64,000 nucleotides of DNA. Origin: CAZVBV01 sp964509975. Lineage in GTDB: Bacteria > Patescibacteriota > Gracilibacteria > UBA4473. A program made the translations under genes and the position numbers. How positions within the stretch are numbered: position 1 is the first letter of the stretch; every line of letters starts with the position of its first letter. The DNA lies in contig CAZDZO010000001.1 in assembly GCA_964509975.1 (NCBI GenBank), positions 1 through 64,000 of the forward strand, read 5' to 3'. The notes beneath the pieces were generated by a model. The model did no database searches. It was not told the DNA's origin and saw nothing but the letters and a program-made list of their open reading frames with translations. Of the stretch, positions 58,931 to 64,000 are shown in pieces.

Positions 58931-61537
58931 ATGGATAAAGCTTACGATCATAATTCAACAGAAGACGGGATTTATAAATCTTGGGAAGACTCTGGAAATA
59001 TGCGTGCCGACAGTGATTCTGCAAAAGATCCTTTTACTATTGTACTGCCTCCTCCTAATGTGACAGGGCAGTTACACCTCGGACACGCAGCAATGCTAGC
59101 CATAGAGGATATCATGATCCGATACCAAAAGATGACCGGCAAAGAAGTGCTCTGGTTGCCTGGAACCGATCACGCCGCAATTGCAACCGAGAATGTGGTA
59201 CTCAAGCACTTGGGAATTGCGAGCCGAGAAGAAATGGGACGAGAAGAATTTTTGGGAGAATGCCGAAAATTTGCCCAAGAAAAACATGATCGCATCGTGC
59301 ATCAGATCAAGAAAATGGGAGCGTGGCTTGATTGGTCGCGAGAAGCTTACACATTTGATGACGAACGAAATCATTCGGTAAATACGATCTTCAAGCAATT
59401 GTACGACGATGGACTTATTGTTCGTGGACACAGAATGATCAATTGGTCAGTGGGAGCACAATCCGTGATTGCTGATGACGAAGTTGAATGGGACGATAAC
59501 GAAGGTGAATTCTACGACATTCAATGTGGACCATTTATCATTGGAACATCTCGTCCTGAAACAAAATGTGCTGACAGTCCGGTAGTATTAAATCCAGCAG
59601 CTGATTATGTGAAAGCGGAAAAAAAGAGTGACAAATCTCCGCTCATTATTTCCAAACACAAATGGGATGATGGGGTGCATTTTCCGAATGAATATGATTT
59701 GAAAGAAGTAATAAAAGGAAAGAACCTCGAAGGCATGGAGTTTGAATTTGAAACGTATGCGGGAAAGAGAAAGTTCTATGTGTTGGTGGATGAGTGCATC
59801 GATCCAAAGTTTGGAACGGGAGCCATGACGATTTCAACATCACACTCATTGGAAGATTATGAGCTTGCTCAGAGACACGATTTACCGATGTTACAAAAGA
59901 TTGATTTCGAAGGAAAAATGACGGCTGTTTCTGGTCCGTGTGAAGGCATGACCGTGGCGCAGGCGCGGAAAGAGTCTGTAAAACACATGGAGAAAAAAGG
60001 ACTCTTGGTTTCTCGAATTCCATATTCTAATCGTGTACCAAAGTGTTACCGAAGTGGGTGTGTTATTGAGCCGATGATTTCTCCGCAGTGGTTTGTAAGT
60101 GTGGAGAAAGAATTTACGGACAAATTTACAGGGAAAGAAACGACCCTCAAGAAGCTCACACAAGAAGCGATTCGAGAAGGTGATGTAAAAATTATTCCGA
60201 AGCAATTTGAAAAGACCTATTTCCAATGGATCGACAACTTGCGCGATTGGTGTATCTCTCGACAGATTTGGTGGGGCCATCAAATTCCGGTGTGGTATGA
60301 CGAGAAAGGAGGAATTGCGGCCGTTGGCGAAGCGCCTGCTGATACGAAGCTAAAACAAGACAAAGACACTCTCGACACATGGTTCTCAAGCGCCCTGTGG
60401 CCCTTTTCAACACTCGGTTGGCCTAATGAAGAAGCTGAAGATTTGAAGAAATTTTATCCAACATCTGTTCTTGAAACCGGACACGATATTCTCTTTTTCT
60501 GGGTCGCGCGAATGATTATGTTCGGACGATATGCGACAGGGAAATATCCATTTGATACTGTGTATTTACACGGAATGGTGACCGATGAGCATGGGAAAAA
60601 AATGTCAAAATCGAGGAACAATGGAATCGATCCGCTCGAAATGATTGACGAGTTTGGGGCTGATGCCGTTCGTTTATCACTGGTAATTGGAACGAGTCCA
60701 GGAAATCCTATCCCAATTGGAAAAGCCAAGATTGGAGGATATCGAAACTTCGTAAACAAGCTCTGGAATGCGGGACGGTTTGTGCAGATGCAGATGGAAG
60801 AAAGGGAATCTGGAAGCACTGAACCAAAAAGTTTGGCTGATAAATGGATTGCATCTCGGTTTTCTGCTGTTTCAAAAGAAATTGCAACACACTTGCAAAA
60901 ACATGAAATATCCATTGCGGGAGATAAAATTTATCACTTCGTATGGGACGAATTCTGCGACTGGTACATCGAAGCGAGCAAGGTAGAAAAAAATCCTGCT
61001 TTCTTGAAACACATCTTCTTAGAAATACTCAAACTCACTCACCCGCTCTGTCCATTTATCACGGAGAAGCTGTGGGGAGAACTCGCTGATGATGGATTTT
61101 TGGTGAACCAAGCATTTCCAGTTTCCAATTTCACGGACAATACAGCTGAAAAGACCTTCTCAATGACACAAGAAATTGTAACCGAAATTCGTCGCGTACG
61201 CGCTGACAATCAATTGAATCCAAAAGAAAAGCTCTCCATTCAACTCTCTGGAGAGGTGGACGAAAGATTGATAACAACACTTGCTGGAGTGAAATTTGAA
61301 GATGTAGACAAAGCTTCTGCTACAAAAATTGTTGTAGGAAAATTGGATATATTTGTTCAAATCCCAATTGATGAAAAACGTATTGCTCGTGAAAAATCTG
61401 CTCTCGAAGCCCAAATCAAATCTCTTGAAGTTCGTCTTGGAAATAAAGGCTATGTCGACAAAGCACCAGCGCATCTAATCGAGCAAACCAAGAAAGAACT
61501 TGAAGACGCACAAGAAAAACTACAAAAGCTTTTGTGA
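58931..61537 (+). CDS. valS: Valyl-tRNA synthetase
   Basis: The 868-residue enzyme charges tRNA-Val. It has the N-terminal PPPNVTGQLHLGHAAM (HIGH variant HLGH, near residue 48), the CP1 editing domain (ETKCADSPVVLNP and GTGAMTISTSHS), the GHDILFFWVARM segment, the KMSKS motif KKMSKSRNNGIDP (near residue 557) and a C-terminal coiled-coil arm ending in KLQKLL. Unlike ileS it carries no extra domains. The ATG at 58931 is near a TACAAT box and matches the family start; in-frame codons further upstream belong to the opposite gene. Confidence 0.95.
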   Translation: MDKAYDHNSTEDGIYKSWEDSGNMRADSDSAKDPFTIVLPPPNVTGQLHLGHAAMLAIEDIMIRYQKMTGKEVLWLPGTDHAAIATENVVLKHLGIASREEMGREEFLGECRKFAQEKHDRIVHQIKKMGAWLDWSREAYTFDDERNHSVNTIFKQLYDDGLIVRGHRMINWSVGAQSVIADDEVEWDDNEGEFYDIQCGPFIIGTSRPETKCADSPVVLNPAADYVKAEKKSDKSPLIISKHKWDDGVHFPNEYDLKEVIKGKNLEGMEFEFETYAGKRKFYVLVDECIDPKFGTGAMTISTSHSLEDYELAQRHDLPMLQKIDFEGKMTAVSGPCEGMTVAQARKESVKHMEKKGLLVSRIPYSNRVPKCYRSGCVIEPMISPQWFVSVEKEFTDKFTGKETTLKKLTQEAIREGDVKIIPKQFEKTYFQWIDNLRDWCISRQIWWGHQIPVWYDEKGGIAAVGEAPADTKLKQDKDTLDTWFSSALWPFSTLGWPNEEAEDLKKFYPTSVLETGHDILFFWVARMIMFGRYATGKYPFDTVYLHGMVTDEHGKKMSKSRNNGIDPLEMIDEFGADAVRLSLVIGTSPGNPIPIGKAKIGGYRNFVNKLWNAGRFVQMQMEERESGSTEPKSLADKWIASRFSAVSKEIATHLQKHEISIAGDKIYHFVWDEFCDWYIEASKVEKNPAFLKHIFLEILKLTHPLCPFITEKLWGELADDGFLVNQAFPVSNFTDNTAEKTFSMTQEIVTEIRRVRADNQLNPKEKLSIQLSGEVDERLITTLAGVKFEDVDKASATKIVVGKLDIFVQIPIDEKRIAREKSALEAQIKSLEVRLGNKGYVDKAPAHLIEQTKKELEDAQEKLQKLL

Positions 61538-61555
61538 GTATTCTCGCTTATAGAC

Positions 61556-61584
61556 TTGACAAACCACTGCCAAGTGTGGTATAA
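61556..61584 (+). promoter_or_regulatory. Full-consensus promoter pointing into the 3' end of the Kazal/SLH gene
   Basis: TTGACA (61556-61561), 17 nt, TATAAT (61579-61584), with the GTGGTATAATTAGGAGAT context of other promoters. It is the best consensus promoter in the window. At the position of the start codon it has ATA instead of ATG, and no sense ORF follows. It would make an RNA antisense to the gene at 61607-63268. Confidence 0.8.
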
Positions 61585-61606
61585 TTAGGAGATAGGGGTA
61601 AATACT

Positions 61607-63268
61607 TTATTCCGTAATAAGCTCATGCACCTTTTGCATCATCTTTGCCGCTTCGGCTCGGAGAATTGAGTTTTTTGGTTGAAATGTTCCGTCAGGATAT
61701 CCATTAATGATGCCCAGTTTTTTTCCGTGCTGGATGATGTGAATGTCTGGAGAATGATAGTCAACATCGATAAAAGAACTTCTCACAATTACATCTGGAA
61801 CATCTACATGAAACACTTCAAAGATAGCACGAAGAACTTCAACTCTATCTGCTTTTTTGTCTGGATTTGGATGACCTGCCCACATCGTCATCCCAAGAGA
61901 TTCTCCCATCGCAATTTCATCATGTGCCCAGTGATTCTCTGCATATGAATTGGCTGGTATTAAGGCTGGATCGAATGGCATATTTGCCAGTTGAAAAAGC
62001 ATATTTGTAATTTCTGCTTTTGTTACCGGATCCCCAGGACCAAAGAGTCCTGTTTCGTTTCCGTTGTCATCAAGATAACCGCCAATGATACCCAAGTTTT
62101 GAAGGAACCTCACAGGTCCCAAGAACCACGCTTCTTCATCAACATCGATAAATGGAATTTCTCCTACCCGAAATTTTTCGCGTGCAGAACTCGTCCGTGC
62201 CTCAACCACAAGGGAGTTCAATAATTCAATTTCCTGCTCTAGTCGCGTTCTATCTGAAAGCATCTGTGTAAATTCCAAAAAGTTCTCGATGTATTGAATA
62301 AGGTTTCGTCGCGGTGTTGGTTTAAAATTATATTGATGAAGTACAAAAGAAAGTTCTGTAAGTCTGTCAGCCCCTTTGTCACTAATTCGTGGACGCAAGG
62401 CGTTCAGTTCAACATGTTTCACATCAAAGAGTTCTACCGCTTGTTTGAAGTTTGCAATACGAGGCACTTCCTCTGGAAAACACTCCCCATCATACTGCCA
62501 AAAAACATCTTTCTTTTTGTTGAGATAACACATGTTACTATAGATTTTTCCATCGCTCCCACATACGGGATCGTAATCATCCGTACAAGCCGTTTCTTCT
62601 GGAAAACTCCAGTGCTGACAAGCCCCTTCGTGGACAATTTCCATTCCTTTTTGAAAAGGAAAACAGCGATTATAGTATGTTTTCCCGTCGCTTCCGCACA
62701 CAGGTTCTTCGCGTAAATTACATTCTGGCGAAGGACTTTCAATATGATTTCCAAGTAATATTTTGTTAGCCGTAATAGGAAAGTCTCCCATGAACCACGT
62801 ATCAGGATCGCGGAAATCGTCTTCTTCGAGAACAAGAAATTCTGGGTTGGGAATAGAGAACTGGTGTTCCCCTGAAAATGTTCCCATGGAAGTGTCGGCT
62901 AAAATACGAAACTCCGTTGTTTTGTTGTCTGGCAACCAGACATTTAAGTTTGAAAATTGCATTACATCACTGTCTGCCAATGCCATTTTTCCGAGTGATT
63001 TATTCCCTTGCATAAGTTCATACCGCACAAATTGATCGCGATTATCTCCTTGATGAAGAAAGCGAAATTTCTTTAATGTTACTCCTTCTGCATTATGGTT
63101 TGATGCCGTCATCCAAACGCGAAAAACTTCCACGTTTTCTACTCCCGGTTCCATTCTTTGGGTAGGTAAGTTACTCGGACTGAGACGAACCTCAAGTTCA
63201 GGACGAACAGCTGCAAAGGTGCTTGAAAAAAGAAAAAGAAAACCGAATGCAATCACGTATTTTTTCAT
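61607..63268 (-). CDS. Surface protein with two Kazal domains and SLH repeats
   Basis: The 553-residue protein has a signal peptide (MKKYVIAFGFLFLFSSTFAA), a beta-rich region to about residue 170, and two Kazal-type inhibitor modules (residues about 180-216 and 226-262) with EEPVCGSDGKTYYNRC and YDPVCGSDGKIYSNMC. A helical linker and three SLH repeats follow, with GEIPFIDVDEEAWFLGPV, HWAHDEIAMG and INGYPDGTFQPKNSILRAEAA. The Kazal modules should inhibit serine proteases; SLH repeats anchor it to the wall. The start is the ATG at 63268. A consensus promoter lies on the opposite strand just past its end. Confidence 0.88.
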   Translation of the reverse strand: MKKYVIAFGFLFLFSSTFAAVRPELEVRLSPSNLPTQRMEPGVENVEVFRVWMTASNHNAEGVTLKKFRFLHQGDNRDQFVRYELMQGNKSLGKMALADSDVMQFSNLNVWLPDNKTTEFRILADTSMGTFSGEHQFSIPNPEFLVLEEDDFRDPDTWFMGDFPITANKILLGNHIESPSPECNLREEPVCGSDGKTYYNRCFPFQKGMEIVHEGACQHWSFPEETACTDDYDPVCGSDGKIYSNMCYLNKKKDVFWQYDGECFPEEVPRIANFKQAVELFDVKHVELNALRPRISDKGADRLTELSFVLHQYNFKPTPRRNLIQYIENFLEFTQMLSDRTRLEQEIELLNSLVVEARTSSAREKFRVGEIPFIDVDEEAWFLGPVRFLQNLGIIGGYLDDNGNETGLFGPGDPVTKAEITNMLFQLANMPFDPALIPANSYAENHWAHDEIAMGESLGMTMWAGHPNPDKKADRVEVLRAIFEVFHVDVPDVIVRSSFIDVDYHSPDIHIIQHGKKLGIINGYPDGTFQPKNSILRAEAAKMMQKVHELITE

Positions 63269-63332
63269 CAAGTTTTACTTTACACCCTTTCTTGAAAAAG
63301 AAAAATCGAGCCTTCTTCTTTTTATAAAAAAT

Positions 63333-63360
63333 ACCCCACCGCCCTGTAACGGGGGTGGGA
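63333..63360. terminator. Terminator after the gene at 63375
   Basis: CCCCACC/GGTGGG with an inner CCC/GGG pair forms a GC-rich hairpin. On the minus strand it is followed by TATTTTTTAT, so it ends transcription of the 163-residue protein gene. Confidence 0.75.
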
Positions 63361-63374
63361 TATACCGGATACTT

Positions 63375-63866
63375 TTACTCTTTCTCCGGCGGAAAAAATT
63401 CGTTTATCAACATTCTTACCATTCCTGTTAAAACTGCCAATTGGTACTGAGAAAAAATACAAGTCCCAATGGCACCCGGTTTCAGCTTTGTGTCCATATA
63501 GACCAATTGCATCTTCCCTTCTCCTTCTCCTATGTGAATAGATCGTTCCTCAGCTCCCAAAACAATTGAAAACTGAGAAAAAGAGAGTGATTGAAGTTTC
63601 TGCGAACCACATTTTCCCAGAATAAAATCAGAATAAACACTGATAAAATTTCTTTTCTTTTCTTGACCAAGAAACACTGTGTGTTCTGTTTTTCTCACTT
63701 CCGTTTTTTTTTCATTTGTGATCGAAAAAATAAAATTTACGATCGTGTTAAAAATTTCGTTTGCATCTTTGATAAACTCATCCCCCGCTGATTTCTTCTG
63801 TAAAGAGAAATAAGGATTTTCTTTGCTTAATAGAGGATATTCACACGCTTTTTGTTGTGTTTTCAT
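63375..63866 (-). CDS. Hypothetical protein, 163 residues
   Basis: I recognise no family. The N-terminus is polar, a hydrophobic helix follows (EIFNTIVNFIFSITNE), then beta-rich segments (EHTVFLGQEKKRNFISVYSD and KMQLVYMDTKLKPGAIG). It may be a cytosolic alpha/beta protein. An AAGGA motif lies 5 nt before the ATG, one of the few ribosome sites here. Confidence 0.6.
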   Translation of the reverse strand: MKTQQKACEYPLLSKENPYFSLQKKSAGDEFIKDANEIFNTIVNFIFSITNEKKTEVRKTEHTVFLGQEKKRNFISVYSDFILGKCGSQKLQSLSFSQFSIVLGAEERSIHIGEGEGKMQLVYMDTKLKPGAIGTCIFSQYQLAVLTGMVRMLINEFFPPEKE

Positions 63867-63900
63867 GATTCCTTTTGTTTAGGTTAACTTAATATATTTA

Positions 63901-63944
63901 CTCGACAATGATTTATCCAAATTTCATGAACAAATCACTGTCGA
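63901..63944. repeat. Long inverted repeat near the window end
   Basis: CTCGACAATGATTT and AAATCACTGTCGAG pair at 13 of 14 positions around a 16-nt loop. It lies in the upstream region of the 163-residue protein gene and contains part of its likely promoter (TTGTCG on the minus strand). A second small palindrome, CGATAAAAATTATCG, ends the window at 63986-64000. Confidence 0.55.
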
Positions 63945-64000
63945 GCATGGTAAGAAATGTAAAAGATCGAATTTTTCGGTAGACACGATAAAAATTATCG

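Overview
The window looks like a chromosomal piece of a Candidate Phyla Radiation (Patescibacteria) bacterium. The signs are AT-rich, tightly packed genes, several SLH-type surface proteins, a type IV pilus gene set, very little Shine-Dalgarno use, and an eukaryote/CPR-type IleRS. Genes end at TGA as well as TAA and TAG (for example the purH stop at 22596-22598), so TGA is not recoded; this argues against Gracilibacteria and Absconditabacteria. A Peregrinibacteria-like lineage is my best guess, but it is inference only.

Layout. 1-1088: the 3' part of a tRNA-Lys, a scaffold gap, a tandem array of small GIY-YIG nuclease genes each followed by the 3' half of the tRNA, and a short AbrB-type regulator gene with a 30-bp palindrome upstream. 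1089-6350: a large coiled-coil membrane protein, recF, and a REP-associated (RAYT) transposase between palindromes. 6368-14890: a main S-layer protein, two small coiled-coil paralogues, a zinc-ribbon protein and a PKD/SLH surface protein. 15150-22600: M16 peptidase, MgtC/DUF4010 membrane protein, a T-box-like leader, and an unusual IleRS with two extra enzyme domains. 22596-27845: purH, a purQ-purS fusion, rmuC and an N-terminal half purL. 28100-38700: pilB, PIG-L deacetylase, lepA, three pseudopilins, gltX and several unknowns. 38713-49350: a 2455-residue surface protein, cyclophilin, a membrane protein, a FecR-domain protein and ftsE. 49493-54824: Fur-family regulator, RNase Y, trmB, a trp-type attenuator, glyA and a methyltransferase. 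54821-64000: a UvrD-nuclease fusion, a DUF192 lipoprotein, a MraZ-like protein, valS, a Kazal/SLH protein and one unknown.

Three themes cut across the window. First, two palindromic repeat families are scattered here: GGATCCGGATCC units, found both as intergenic hairpins and as in-frame insertions in recF, the RAYT transposase and purQS; and GAGTTCGAACTC units that flank the RAYT gene. Second, many promoters have a -10 box 6-10 nt before the start codon, which predicts leaderless or nearly leaderless mRNAs. Third, several loci have recognisable leader control: a T-box-like helix before ileS, a leader peptide with two adjacent Trp codons plus terminator at 52300-52460, and short leader ORFs before rny and glyA.

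The most unusual items are the IleRS with inserted GNAT and histidine-phosphatase domains, the GGATCC element that inserts in frame into proteins, the Trp-codon attenuator with no trp gene next to it, and the GIY-YIG/tRNA tandem array.
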